From Luteimonas viscosa (GTDB taxonomy: Bacteria > Pseudomonadota > Gammaproteobacteria > Xanthomonadales > Xanthomonadaceae), in the NCBI RefSeq assembly GCF_008244685.1, contig NZ_VTFT01000001.1:2521248-2585247 (forward strand): 64,000 bases of DNA. The letters are read 5' to 3'. Shown one piece after another: positions 33,926 to 45,424 of the stretch. A program made the position numbers and the translations under genes. The first letter of the stretch is position 1; each line of letters begins with the position of its first letter. The notes beneath the pieces are model-generated. The model was not told the origin of the DNA, ran no database searches, and saw nothing but the letters and a program-made list of their open reading frames with translations.

Positions 33926-34609
33926 ATGCTCGATACGGTCCGCGAAATCCATACACCGGAAGGCGTCGCGCTGCGGCTGCATGCGGCCGGTCCGGTGCCG
34001 CGCGCGTTCGCGTGGCTGATCGATCTGGCGATCCGCGCCGGCCTGGTGCTGCTGGCCTCGATGTTCCTCGCCCTGCTCGGCCGCTTCGGCACCGGGGTGT
34101 ACCTGGTGTTCCTGTTCGTGGTGATCTGGGCGTACCCGGTGGCGTTCGAGGCGCTGTGGGACGGGCAGACCCCGGGCAAGCGCGCGCTGGGCCTGCGCGT
34201 GGTTTCCGCCGACGGCGCGCCGGTGGGCTGGATGGCCTCGTTCGTGCGCAACCTGATGCGGACCGTCGACATGCTGCCGTTCGGCTACGCCTTCGGCCTG
34301 GCCTCGAGCCTGGTCGATCCGTGGGGGCGGCGGCTCGGCGACGTGGTGGCGCGGACGATGGTGGTGCACGTGCCGCGCGCACGTGGTCCGGTGGAACTGC
34401 CGGCCGGCCCGGCGACGGTGCCGGCCGCGCCGTTGCTGCCCGGGGAACAGGCGGCGGTGATCGCCTTCGCCGAACGCGCGTGGGCACTCACGCCGCAACG
34501 CCGGCAGGAACTGGCCGACATCGCCGCGCCGCTGACCGGGAGCCGTGGCGAAGCCGGCATGCGTCGCCTGTTCGGCATCGCCCACTGGCTGCTGGGGCGT
34601 GCGTCGTGA
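33926..34609 (+). CDS. RDD family membrane protein
   Basis: A 227-residue membrane protein, first of a six-gene operon. The RDD signature is present as RAFAWLIDLAIRAGLVLL and DGQTPGKRALGLRVVSADG, with three membrane helices (through LLASMFLALLG and VYLVFLFVVIWAYPV) and a conserved FVRNLMRTVDMLP. A cytosolic helical tail of about 80 residues follows. RDD proteins have been linked to ion or solute transport in some bacteria, but the role here is unknown. The stop overlaps the next GTG start (GTGA). Confidence 0.88.
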   Translation: MLDTVREIHTPEGVALRLHAAGPVPRAFAWLIDLAIRAGLVLLASMFLALLGRFGTGVYLVFLFVVIWAYPVAFEALWDGQTPGKRALGLRVVSADGAPVGWMASFVRNLMRTVDMLPFGYAFGLASSLVDPWGRRLGDVVARTMVVHVPRARGPVELPAGPATVPAAPLLPGEQAAVIAFAERAWALTPQRRQELADIAAPLTGSRGEAGMRRLFGIAHWLLGRAS

Positions 34610-35715
34610 GGCAGGAGGCGTTCGTCGCGCGGCACTCGGGCGAATGGCGCGACTTCGAAGCGTGGCTGGAACGGCGGGGGGGACGAACCGATCGCGTGCG
34701 CGTGGCGCCGGGCACCGATGGCCTGCGCGACGAGGACATGCCCGCTCGCTACCGCCGTCTTTGCCAGCAGCTCGCGCTGGCGCGGCGGCGCGGCTACAGC
34801 CCGCAGGTGGTCGAGCACCTGCAGGCGCTGATGCAGCGTGGACACGACGTGCTCTACCGCCCGCCACCGCTGCCCTGGCGGCGCGCGCTGCGCTTCCTGG
34901 TCGCCGACTTCCCGCGCCTGGTGCGCGCGCAGCGCGGTTGCCTGTGGCTGTCGGCGGCTCTGTTCGCGCTGCCGACACTGGTGCTGTTCCTGGCCGTGCA
35001 GCAATGGCCGGAGCTGGTACACAGCGTGTTCGAACCGCAGGAGCTGGCGCGCTTCGAGTCGATGTACGACCCGGCCGACCCGACCCACAAGCTCGGCCGC
35101 GAGAGCGGGACCGACATGGCGATGTTCGGCCACTACATCCTCAACAACATCAGCATCGGCTTCCGCACCTTCGCCGCCGGGCTGCTGGCGGGCGTGGGCA
35201 CGGCGTTCGTGCTGGTGTTCAACGGGGTGGTGTTCGGGGTGGTCGCCGGGCACCTGCAGGCGATCGGCCATGGCGATCCGTTCTGGCGCTTCGTGGCCGG
35301 GCATTCGGCGCCGGAACTGGTGGCGATCGTGATCGCCGGGGCCGCCGGGCTGCGGCTGGGGCTGGCGCTGCTGGCGCCGGGGCGGCTGCGGCGTGTGGAC
35401 GCGCTGGTCGAGGCCGGCCGGGTCGGCGCCAGGCTGTGCCTGGGGATCCTGGCGATGCTGCTGTTCGCGGCGTTCGTGGAGGCGTTCTGGTCCTCGACCG
35501 GCTCGATCCCGGCCGCGGTGAAGTTCGGCGTCGGCGGGGTGCTGTGGGCGCTGGTGCTGGGCTGGCTGGCGCTGGGCGGGCGAGGCGACGACGCGCCTGC
35601 GTGGCAGCGCCGTCCCGGGCGGCCGGGCGGGCGGACGGCGAGGGCGGGTCCGCCCGTCCTGGCGTCGCGCCGTGGTGGACACCAGCGCAACGGGGCATCG
35701 CCGCATGCGCCTTGA
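34606..35715 (+). CDS. SpoIIM-like (stage II sporulation protein M family) membrane protein
   Basis: A 369-residue membrane protein. A soluble N-terminal part with FVARHSGEWRDFEAWL and RYRRLCQQLALARRRGYSP is followed by membrane helices from about residue 105 on and the family core MAMFGHYILNNISIGFRTFAAG. This DUF95/SpoIIM family is widespread outside sporulating bacteria and usually sits beside RDD, MoxR and DUF58 genes, exactly as here. The GTG start overlaps the RDD stop. It may shape membrane or cell-wall assembly together with its neighbours; this is inference. Confidence 0.87.
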   Translation: MRQEAFVARHSGEWRDFEAWLERRGGRTDRVRVAPGTDGLRDEDMPARYRRLCQQLALARRRGYSPQVVEHLQALMQRGHDVLYRPPPLPWRRALRFLVADFPRLVRAQRGCLWLSAALFALPTLVLFLAVQQWPELVHSVFEPQELARFESMYDPADPTHKLGRESGTDMAMFGHYILNNISIGFRTFAAGLLAGVGTAFVLVFNGVVFGVVAGHLQAIGHGDPFWRFVAGHSAPELVAIVIAGAAGLRLGLALLAPGRLRRVDALVEAGRVGARLCLGILAMLLFAAFVEAFWSSTGSIPAAVKFGVGGVLWALVLGWLALGGRGDDAPAWQRRPGRPGGRTARAGPPVLASRRGGHQRNGASPHAP

Positions 35716-37288
35716 CCAGGTCCGGGTCGAACTGCGGCCGCGCCTGCCCTGGGAGGCGGTGGAACTGGGCATGGCCCTGGTGCGCCGGCATGCCGGCGCG
35801 ATCTGGCGACCGTGGGCGGCGGCCACGCTGCCGCTGTTCGTGCTGCTCAATGCCGCCGCGTGGGCGATCGACGCACTGTGGCTGGCGGCGCTGGCGATGT
35901 GGTGGCTGCTGCCGCTGTTCGACCGGATCGTGCTGTTCGTGCTCTCGCGCGCGGTGTTCGACGAGCCACCCACGCCAAGCCAGACGCTCGCGGCACAGCG
36001 CGGCTGGGGCTGGCGCGGCATCGGCGCGCGACTGTCGTGGGCGCGCCTGAGCCCGTGGCGCTGCATCGCGATGCCGGTGGAACTGCTGGAAGGGATCGAG
36101 GGCGAGGCGCTACGGGCGCGTCGCCGGATCGTGATCGACGGCATCCAGGGACATGCCTTCCTGCTCGCGCTGGTGTGCCAGCTGTTCGTGCTGTCGCTGC
36201 TGGCCTCGCTGCTGTCGCTGGTGCTGATGTTCGTGCCGGCCGAGCTGCTGTCGGAGTCGGCGCGCGCGATGTGGGCGCTGGTGGTGGACGAGCCACCGCG
36301 CGGTGCGCAGCTCGCGTTCAACGCCGCGCTTTGGCTGGCGCTGTCGATCATCGAACCGTTCCTGGTCGGTGCCGGTTTCGGGCTCTATCTCAGCCGCCGG
36401 GTGCGGATCGAGGCCTGGGACATCGAGCTCGCGTTGCGGCGGATGCGCGCGCGCCTGGCACAGGTGGCGGGCCTGGCGCTGGCGACCTGCCTGCTGGGGC
36501 TGGTGCTGCTGGCGCCGCCGCCCGCCGCCGCGCAGGCGACGCAACGCATCCAGGACGAGCGCGAGCGCGCCGCACACCTGCCGCCGAAGTCCCCCGAAGC
36601 GGGGCCGGTGGATGGCGAGGCGTCGACGCTGGAGCGGGTCTTCGGCGAAGACGCGGTGGTCGACGACCGTCCCTTCCGCCAGGCGGTCAAGCGCGCCTAC
36701 GAGGACCCGCTGCTCGACCGCAGCCGCGTCGAGCGCAGCTGGGAGCGCCGCGACCGCAGCGAACCCGAGCCGCCGTCGAAGGCGCCGCCCTGGCTGCTGG
36801 CGGCAGGACGGGTGATCGCGGTGATCGGCGAGTACGGCCTGTGGCTGCTGCTCGGACTGCTGCTGCTGGCGCTGGCCCTCACCGCGAAGCGCTGGTGGCC
36901 GTGGATGCGCGGATTGCGCGCGGCGCCCACGCCGGAAAGCGCGATCGTGCAGGTCGCCGCGCCCGATGCCGAGGCCTTGCCTGCCGATCTCGCCGCGGCA
37001 GCGCGCCGGCTGTGGCGCGAGGGCCGGCCGCGGCGTGCGCTGGCGTTGCTGTACCGCGGCAGCGTCGAGGCGATGGTCGCGCGTGCCGGCGTCACCCTCG
37101 TGCCGGGTGCGACCGAGGCGCAGTGCCTGCGCGCCTCGCGCGGCCTGCCCGACGCCGACGACCGCAATGCGTTCGCGCGCATGGTCCGCGTCTGGCAATA
37201 CGCCGCCTACGCGCGCCACCTGCCGGCGGAAGAGGAATTCGAGTCGCTGCTCGGCGAGCTGTCGCAACGCTTCGGGTGGGCGCGATGA
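35705..37288 (+). CDS. Membrane protein with C-terminal DUF4129
   Basis: A 527-residue protein. The N-terminal half has several membrane helices (PLFVLLNAAAWAIDALWL, LLALVCQLFVLSLLASLLS-type segments). A charged linker with ERVFGEDAVVDDRPFR follows, then a single helix (YGLWLLLGLLLLALAL) and a C-terminal DUF4129-like domain (DLAAAARRLWREGRPRRAL, LYRGSVEAMV, GATEAQCLR). DUF4129 also occurs at the end of transglutaminase TgpA proteins encoded next to MoxR and DUF58 genes; the transglutaminase core is absent here. The ATG at 35705 overlaps the previous gene by 11 bases. Confidence 0.85.
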   Translation: MRLDQVRVELRPRLPWEAVELGMALVRRHAGAIWRPWAAATLPLFVLLNAAAWAIDALWLAALAMWWLLPLFDRIVLFVLSRAVFDEPPTPSQTLAAQRGWGWRGIGARLSWARLSPWRCIAMPVELLEGIEGEALRARRRIVIDGIQGHAFLLALVCQLFVLSLLASLLSLVLMFVPAELLSESARAMWALVVDEPPRGAQLAFNAALWLALSIIEPFLVGAGFGLYLSRRVRIEAWDIELALRRMRARLAQVAGLALATCLLGLVLLAPPPAAAQATQRIQDERERAAHLPPKSPEAGPVDGEASTLERVFGEDAVVDDRPFRQAVKRAYEDPLLDRSRVERSWERRDRSEPEPPSKAPPWLLAAGRVIAVIGEYGLWLLLGLLLLALALTAKRWWPWMRGLRAAPTPESAIVQVAAPDAEALPADLAAAARRLWREGRPRRALALLYRGSVEAMVARAGVTLVPGATEAQCLRASRGLPDADDRNAFARMVRVWQYAAYARHLPAEEEFESLLGELSQRFGWAR

Positions 37289-38405
37289 ACGGGCGCGTGC
37301 CGCGGGCTGCCCTGGGGCTGCTCGGACTGCTGTGCCTGGGGGTGCTGGTGGCGTGGTGGCTGCACCACTTCGAGCGGGTCGAACGCACGGTGCCGTTGCC
37401 GCCGGCCGGCGAGGCGGCCTACAACCCGTTGTACGCGCTGCGGCGCGCGCTGCAGGCCGACGGCATCGCAGTGGAGTCCCGACAGCGGCTCGACCTCGCC
37501 GCGCACGCGCCTGGCGCGCATGACACCGTGCTGCTGTTCGGCGATCCGCGCACGCTCGCCGCGCGCGAGGTCGAGATGTTGCTGGCGTGGGTGGATTCGG
37601 GCGGACACCTGATCGTGTCGACGCCGCGGGGGCGCCGGCTTTCCGCGCCGCGCCCGTCCGACCTGCTGCCGAGGCTCGGCCTGGCGCTGCTGCCCGGCGC
37701 CGGCGGGTGCGAGGCGTTCCAGGTGCCGGGGCAGGAGCGGCACGTGGAGTTCTGCGGCGGCACCCGCTTCACCCTGCGCGGAATCGATCCGATGCTCTCG
37801 TGGGGCGATTTCGCCGACGGCTTCGTGTTCGCGCGGCAGGCGTACGGGGCCGGCCGGGTCGACGTGCTGGCCTCGCTAGACTTCCTCGAGAACGACAAGC
37901 TCGCCGAAGCGCCGCACGCGGCGCTGGCGCGGCAGCTGCTCGATCCGAACTACGGCCGCGGCAGCATCCACCTGGTCTACGCCGCCGACGTGCCGCCGCT
38001 GTGGCGCCTGCTGCTCGAGCACGCGTGGATGGCCTGGGCGCCGCTGCTGCTGGCGCTGCTGGCATGGCTGTGGATGCGCGTGCAGCGGATCGGTCCGGCG
38101 ATGCCGCCGCCGGCGCAGGCGCGGCGGTCGCTGCTGGAGCACGTGCAGGCCAGCGGCGAGCACCTGCGCCGCTACGGCCGCGCATCGCTGCTGCACGCGG
38201 CGATGCGCGACGCCTTCCTCGACCGCCTGCGCCGGCGCGACCCCTACGCCGCGGCGCTCGACGGCGTCGCGCGCGCGGAGGCGATCGCCGCGCGCACCGG
38301 CATGCCCGCGCCCGACATCGAACACGCGCTGCGTTCCCCGCGCCCGCGCGACGGCAACGACTTCCGCCTGCGGGTGGCCCGACTCATCGAGATGAGAAGA
38401 CGACT

Positions 38406-38409
<4 letters not shown>
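37285..38409 (+). CDS. DUF4350-domain membrane protein
   Basis: A 374-residue protein with an N-terminal helix (ALGLLGLLCLGVLVAWWL), a DUF4350-like extracytoplasmic domain (NPLYALRRALQADGIAVES, TVLLFGDPRTLAAREVEMLL, WVDSGGHLIVSTPRG) and a second helix near residue 250 (MAWAPLLLALLAWLWM), then a cytosolic helical tail. The domain resembles glutamine-amidotransferase-like folds found in ABC-type gliding or export systems. It is coupled on both sides by ATGA overlaps. Confidence 0.85.
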
Positions 38410-39391
<982 letters not shown>

Positions 39392-39395
<4 letters not shown>

Positions 39396-40747
39396 GTCCC
39401 GCGCACGTCCATCGACGCTTCCTGCCGCGCCCCGCGCCCGCCCTGGTCGCCTGCGCCGTCGCCTGGTGCCTGGTGGGCGCTGCGGCCAGCCTCGGCTGGC
39501 TGCCGGCATCGGCATGGGCGATCGCGGGTGCGGGGCTGGCGATTCTGGCGTTCGTCGATCTGGCGCTGCTGTGGCGCATCGGCGTGCCCGACGTGTCGCG
39601 CAGCGTGCCCGAGGCGATGGCGCTGGGGGTCGAGCGCGAAGTGCAGTTGCACCTCGAGCCGGGCGCGCAACGCGTGCGCGTGGATGTGCACGACCTGCAT
39701 CCGGGCGGCTGGGAGGTGAGCGGCCTGCCGCGGCGGCTCGCGCTGCAACCGGGGCTGGTGTCGAGCGTCGGCTACCGGCTGCGGCCCAACGCGCGCGGCG
39801 CGTTCGCGTTCGACGGCGTGCACCTGGTGCTGCATTCGCCGCTGCGGTTGTGGCGACGCCTGTGCCTGGCCGGCGCGAGCCGGCGCGTGCGCGTTTTCCC
39901 GGATTTCGCCCCGCTGGCGAAGTTCGCGCTGGTCAGCGCCGAGCAGGCCTCAAGGATGATGGGCGCGCACGTGCGGCGCCGGCGTGGCGAGGGTACCGAT
40001 TTCCACCAGATGCGCGAATACCGGGTGGGCGACAGCCTGCGCCAGATCGACTGGAAGGCGACCTCGCGCGCGCGCAAGCTCATCTCGCGCGAATACCAGG
40101 ACGAGAAGAACCAGCAACTGGTGGTGGTGCTCGACACCGGCCGGCGCATGCTGGCGCGCGATCCCGGAACTTCGGGCAAAGGGGACGCGCTGGCGCATTT
40201 CGACCACGCGCTCGACGCCTCGCTGCTGGTCGCCTACCTGGCGTTGCGCCAGGGCGATGCGGTCGGCCTGTTCGCGACCGGCGGCGAGCGCCGCTGGGTG
40301 CCGCCGCAACGCGGCATGGCCGCGATCGACACCCTGCTGCGCGCCAGCTACGACCTGCAGCCGCAGCCGGTGGCGACCGACTACCTCGCCGCCGCCACCG
40401 AACTGTCGCTGCGCCAGCGCCGGCGCGGCCTGCTGATGCTGGTGACCAACCTGCGCGACGAGGACATCGAGGACGTGCTGGCCGCGGTGCGCATGCTGCA
40501 GAAGCGGCACCTGGTGGTGGTGGCCTCGCTGCGCGAGCGCGCGCTCGACGAAGTGCTCGAGCAGGACGTGCACGACATCTCCGCCGCCGTGCGCGCCGGC
40601 GCCACCGCGCGCTATCTCGCCCAGCGCGCTGCCGCGCACGACGCCCTGCGCCGCCATCGCGTGACGGTGCTGGACGTGACCGCGGCGCAGCTGCCGGCGG
40701 CGCTGGTGGAGCGCTACCTGGCGATCAAGCGCGAGGGGCTGCTGTAG
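39392..40747 (+). CDS. DUF58-domain protein (vWA-like)
   Basis: A 451-residue protein with two N-terminal helices (ALVACAVAWCLVGAAASLG and AIAGAGLAILAFVDLALLW), a beta-rich extracytoplasmic-like region and the DUF58 core with GEGTDFHQMREYRVGDSLRQ and IDWKATSRARKLISREY, then a von Willebrand A-like domain (VVVLDTGRRM; the MIDAS serines are not conserved). It is the usual partner of MoxR. It is last in the six-gene chain, and its stop is followed within 35 bases by the repeat island. Confidence 0.92.
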
Positions 40748-40779
40748 TCGGGATCGACTGGCCGGTGGTGCGTGAAGCA

Positions 40780-40948
40780 GATTTCTCCCTTCGGTCGAAA
40801 TGACAGGTTCGGTCGAACGGACAGGTAGGATTTTCAACGAACAGACTGGGTGGAACGGACAGGTAGGGCTTTCAACGGACGGGTTGGGTCGAAATGGCGG
40901 GATCGGGAATTCCCTCCCCCCGTGTCATTTCGACCGGAGGGAGAAATC
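40780..40948. repeat. Inverted-repeat cassette enclosing a 38-base tandem repeat (left of GIY-YIG gene)
   Basis: A 26-base unit starting GATTTCTCCCTTCGGTCGAA (40780-40805) and its reverse complement with one mismatch (40923-40948) flank 117 bases. Inside, a degenerate direct repeat begins GGTCGAACGG at 40811 and recurs at 40849 and, partially, at 40887, giving a period of 38. The same 26-base unit occurs twice more around 41287-41568. Confidence 0.85.
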
Positions 40949-41001
40949 TCGTCCGGAGCCTGCTATCGACCAGAGCGATGGAACGTTCAAGGAGGAACTG
41001 C

Positions 41002-41310
41002 ATGCCCAGGGAATGCCGCTACTTCGTCTACATCCTCACCAACCGCACCCGCAAGGTCATGTACATCGGCATGACCAACGATCTCGTCCGGCGGCTGCAT
41101 GAACACCGCACGCACGCGGTCCCCGGCTTCACGGCCAGGTATCGCGTGGACACGCTGGTGTATTTCGAGGAGACCCCGGACGTGCTCGCGGCGCTCGAGC
41201 GCGAGAAGCAGATCAAGAAGTGGCGGCGCGAGAAGAAGGACGCGCTGGTGGCGTCGATGAATCCGGATTGGCGCGACCTGGGGCTGGATTTCTCCCTTCG
41301 GTCGAAATGA
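41002..41310 (+). CDS. GIY-YIG nuclease domain protein
   Basis: A 102-residue single-domain GIY-YIG protein of the UPF0213/YhbQ-like group. Catalytic pattern: YFVYILTNRTRKVMYIGMTN (GIY and YIG strands with both tyrosines), LVRRLHEH (Arg), and EREKQIKKWRREKK (metal-binding Glu). A strong AAGGAGG ribosome site precedes the ATG at 41002. The last six residues FSLRSK and the stop codon are encoded by a copy of the 26-base intergenic repeat (41287-41312), so the gene end is built from the repeat. The gene lies between two inverted-repeat cassettes. It may act on DNA, possibly on these repeats, but that is inference. Confidence 0.9.
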   Translation: MPRECRYFVYILTNRTRKVMYIGMTNDLVRRLHEHRTHAVPGFTARYRVDTLVYFEETPDVLAALEREKQIKKWRREKKDALVASMNPDWRDLGLDFSLRSK

Positions 41311-41568
41311 CAGCACCGACCTCCCCGCCACTTCGTCAACAGCGCCGCGCATTCCCTCACCGTCGTCACACAGCAGTGGGCACTCCCTCACCGTCCTCAT
41401 ACAGCAGTGCGCATTCCCTCACCGCGGTCATACAGCAGTGGGCATTCCCTCACCGCGGTCGTACAGCAGTGGGCATTCCCTCACCGCGGTCGTACAGCGC
41501 CGCGTACGCCCTCACCGTACAGCACCGGACATTCCTCAGCGTTGTCATTTCGACCGAAGGGAGAAATC
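41287..41568. repeat. Inverted-repeat cassette enclosing a 31-base tandem array (right of GIY-YIG gene)
   Basis: The 26-base unit at 41287-41312 and its perfect reverse complement at 41543-41568 flank about 230 bases. Within them lies a tandem array of five 31-base units (41349-41503) starting GCATTCCCTCACCG and ending ACAGCAGTGG or a variant, plus a shortened sixth copy to 41528 and a degenerate copy before the first. The 31-base period is not a multiple of three, and units are contiguous without spacers. Confidence 0.88.
41349..41528. repeat. 31-base minisatellite, about 5.8 copies
   Basis: Unit starts are 41349, 41380, 41411, 41442, 41473 and 41504 (the last is truncated to 25 bases). The third, fourth and fifth units are nearly identical, which suggests recent expansion by slippage. 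The copy number may vary between strains. Confidence 0.85.
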
Positions 41569-41648
41569 TCCTGCCAGTAGCCGGCAACCAGTAGCGACGA
41601 GCCTGCGGCGTCCGGCCCCCGTTACGCCGTGATCGTCCCTGCCCGCGA

Positions 41649-42494
41649 TCAGTCCGCCGTCACCAGCGCCGCATGCCGCGCGTGCAGCTCTTCGTAGACC
41701 GCGTCGGTGTGCGGGCGCACGCCGTGCCACAGGGCAAAGCTTTCCGCGGCCTGCTCGACCAGCATGCCGAGGCCGTCGATCGCCTCGTGCGCGCCGCTGG
41801 CGCGGGCCCAGGCCAGGAACGGGATCGCGGCTTCGCCGTAGCTCAGGTCGACCGCCGCGCAGCGCGAGCCCAGCAGCGACATCGGCAGTCGCGGGGTGCG
41901 GCCGTCGCGGCCGGCCGAGGTGGCGTTGATCATCAGGCCGAATTCGCCGAGCGACGGCAGGTCGGCGAGGTAGCGCGGATGCACCCGGCCAGGCTGCCCG
42001 AGGGTGTCGGCCAGCGCGTCGGCGCGTTCGGGGGTGCGGTTGACGATGAACAGCTCGCCGATGCCGGCATCGAGCAGCGACGGCGCGATCCCGCGCGCGG
42101 CCCCGCCGGCACCGATCAGCAGGGTGCGGCGCTGGCGCAGGTCCAGGCCCCGGCGTTCGGTGAGGTCGCGCACCAGCCCGGCACCGTCGGTGTTGTCGCC
42201 GTGCCACTGGCCTTCGATGCGGGCCAGGGTGTTCACCGCGCCGGCGCGACGCGCGCGCTCGGTGGTGGTTGCGCTCAGGGCGAAGGCCGATTCCTTCAGC
42301 GGCAGGGTGATGTTGGCGCCGACGCCGCCGGCGGCGGCGAAGGCCTCCAGCGCGTCGAAGAAGGTGGCGAGGGTCGCGTCGATCGCCTCGTAGCGCAGCG
42401 CGATCCCCGTCTGGCGGCCGAACGCCGCATGGATGTGCGGCGACAGCGTATGCGCGACGGGGTGGCCGAAGACCGCGTAATGGCTGCTGCTCAT
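41649..42494 (-). CDS. aroE: Shikimate dehydrogenase
   Basis: A 281-residue NADP-dependent enzyme that reduces 3-dehydroshikimate in the pathway to chorismate. Motifs: [12 protein letters not shown] (substrate site), [11 protein letters not shown] (catalytic Lys), [11 protein letters not shown] (catalytic Asp), the nucleotide-binding [18 protein letters not shown] and VNRTPERAD, and INATSAG. The length is normal. Its product line leads to chorismate, the source of 3-hydroxybenzoate for the pigment cluster encoded 3 kb further on, though aroE is a housekeeping gene and no coupling is implied. Confidence 0.95.
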   Translation of the reverse strand: MSSSHYAVFGHPVAHTLSPHIHAAFGRQTGIALRYEAIDATLATFFDALEAFAAAGGVGANITLPLKESAFALSATTTERARRAGAVNTLARIEGQWHGDNTDGAGLVRDLTERRGLDLRQRRTLLIGAGGAARGIAPSLLDAGIGELFIVNRTPERADALADTLGQPGRVHPRYLADLPSLGEFGLMINATSAGRDGRTPRLPMSLLGSRCAAVDLSYGEAAIPFLAWARASGAHEAIDGLGMLVEQAAESFALWHGVRPHTDAVYEELHARHAALVTAD

Positions 42495-42551
42495 GGCGGA
42501 CCGATTTCCCTGCGTGGACCCCGCCCCGAGTCTACCCGGACCAAGGCCGGT

Positions 42552-44005
<1,454 letters not shown>

Positions 44006-44254
44006 TCAGATCAGGCCGCCGCCCAGCCCCAGTCGCCAGATCGCCACGAAGATGACGATGCCGTTGATCACCAGCCCCGCCTTGGCGCGGCCGCGTCGCC
44101 CGGTGCGGGTGAACAGCAGTCCGATCGCGGCGGTGATCGCGCCCACCGCGGCGAACGGGATCAGCAGCCAGTTGGTGATGCCGACCAGCGGGATCAGCGC
44201 GAGGACCATCCAGATCAACGCGACGATGCCCCAGACCAGGCTGATCATTCCCAT
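44006..44254 (-). CDS. Small two-to-three-helix membrane protein
   Basis: An 82-residue protein with hydrophobic segments LVWGIVALIWMVLALIPLVG, LLIPFAAVGAITAAIGLLF and LVINGIVIFVAIWRLG separated by a basic loop (RTGRRGRAKA). It resembles small DUF4190-type membrane proteins. An AGGAG ribosome site lies seven bases before the ATG. Its stop is about 30 bases from the hemB promoter region. Function unknown. Confidence 0.75.
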   Translation of the reverse strand: MGMISLVWGIVALIWMVLALIPLVGITNWLLIPFAAVGAITAAIGLLFTRTGRRGRAKAGLVINGIVIFVAIWRLGLGGGLI

Positions 44255-44392
44255 GGTGTGCTCCTGTACCGGGCCGGATGCCCATGCATCCCGGACGGAC
44301 GATGCGGCCCGAACGTGACCGATGCAAGCGGACGCCGGCCGGGTGCGGCGGTGCGGAGGGTCGGGCATCTCCCCCGCAAGCCCCTCGACGCG

Positions 44393-45424
44393 TCAGCCGG
44401 CGTCGTGCACGCCGTCGATCTCGATCGCCAGTTCGCGACGGCAGATCGCGGCGTGCAGCAGGATCCGCGGTACCCGATCGCCGAAGCGGTCGTCGAGCGC
44501 GGCGGCCACCAGCGGCAGGTCGTCGTGGTCGCGCACGTACACCTTCAGCCGGGTTCCCGCGCCGAACTGCGCCGGCAGCCCCGGCCGGCACGTACGCGCT
44601 GCGCCGAGCAGGGCGTCGAAATTGGCGAAGGTCTCGTCGAGCTGGGCCAGCAGTGCGCCCGCGTGCTGCGACGCGTGGCCGACCACCGCCGCGGTCCCCG
44701 ACAGCAGCAGCGGCATCGCGCCCCCATGCGGCGGCAGCATCGCGCGGGCGAAGCTCGGCGGCTGCGGCCCGTATTCGCGTGGATAGCGGTAGGCGCTGAC
44801 CTGCCGCGGGTTCTCCACCGGCGTGCCCGGCTCGCGCGCGGCCAGCCAGTACACCTGGATGGTGCGGGCGTCGTCGCAGCGGCCGATCGCGGTGGCCGCA
44901 GGCAGGGCGCTGGCGTCGAAATCGCCCAGGCCGCGCGCGCGTCCGATGCAGAACTGGCGGTAGCGCTCGGTGTCGCCGTCGCCCAGGGTGATCGCATCGA
45001 GGTAGTTCCAGACCCGCAGCAGGTGCGGGTAGTCGCTGCCGCCGACGAACCGCGTCAGTTCGCGGTAGGCATGCTCGGCTGCCATGACGATGCCGCTGTT
45101 GTCGCCGTCGCCGGTGTGGCCGTCCGGCTCGTCGACCTCGATCGCACCGAACAGCAGCTGGCCGTCGCACGACCACGCGATCTCGCCGTCGCGGCCGCTG
45201 TCGACCGGCGCCAGCGCATGCCAGACCTCCACTTTCGCCTCGCCGTGCGGCTGCAGCGGCACGCGCAGGTAGCGCGGGTCGCGCAGGCGGGGTGCCTGTT
45301 CGCCGAAGCCGAGCACGGCCAGCACGTCGGACTGCGTCAGCAGTTCAGGCGCGCTGGCCGCATCGACGTATTCCACGCGCAGGCGCGGCGCGACGCGGGG
45401 CGGCAGCGGCACGGGGCGGCTCAC
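44393..45424 (-). CDS. xanB2: XanB2-type chorismatase (3-/4-hydroxybenzoate synthase)
   Basis: A 343-residue protein that matches the Xanthomonas XanB2 / FkbO-Hyg5-type chorismatase family: YLRVPLQPHGEAKVEVWH near the front, the WNYLDAITLGDGDTERYRQF block, the QVSAYRYPREYGPQPPSFAR segment and LLLSGTAAVVGHASQH near the end. XanB2 converts chorismate to 3-hydroxybenzoate (pigment precursor) and 4-hydroxybenzoate (ubiquinone precursor). The GTG start at 45424 has a GAGGG ribosome site and overlaps the stop of the upstream flavoprotein (GTGA), so both are co-translated. It ends the leftward arm of the pigment cluster. Confidence 0.92.
   Translation of the reverse strand: MSRPVPLPPRVAPRLRVEYVDAASAPELLTQSDVLAVLGFGEQAPRLRDPRYLRVPLQPHGEAKVEVWHALAPVDSGRDGEIAWSCDGQLLFGAIEVDEPDGHTGDGDNSGIVMAAEHAYRELTRFVGGSDYPHLLRVWNYLDAITLGDGDTERYRQFCIGRARGLGDFDASALPAATAIGRCDDARTIQVYWLAAREPGTPVENPRQVSAYRYPREYGPQPPSFARAMLPPHGGAMPLLLSGTAAVVGHASQHAGALLAQLDETFANFDALLGAARTCRPGLPAQFGAGTRLKVYVRDHDDLPLVAAALDDRFGDRVPRILLHAAICRRELAIEIDGVHDAG

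Noticed and set aside
40748-41001. Coding extension upstream of the GIY-YIG start (from 40894)
   Set aside because: It would translate the inverted repeat; the ATG at 41002 has a strong AAGGAGG site and gives the normal domain start.
41349-41528. CRISPR array
   Set aside because: The 31-base units follow each other directly with no unique spacers, and there are no cas genes; it is a tandem repeat.
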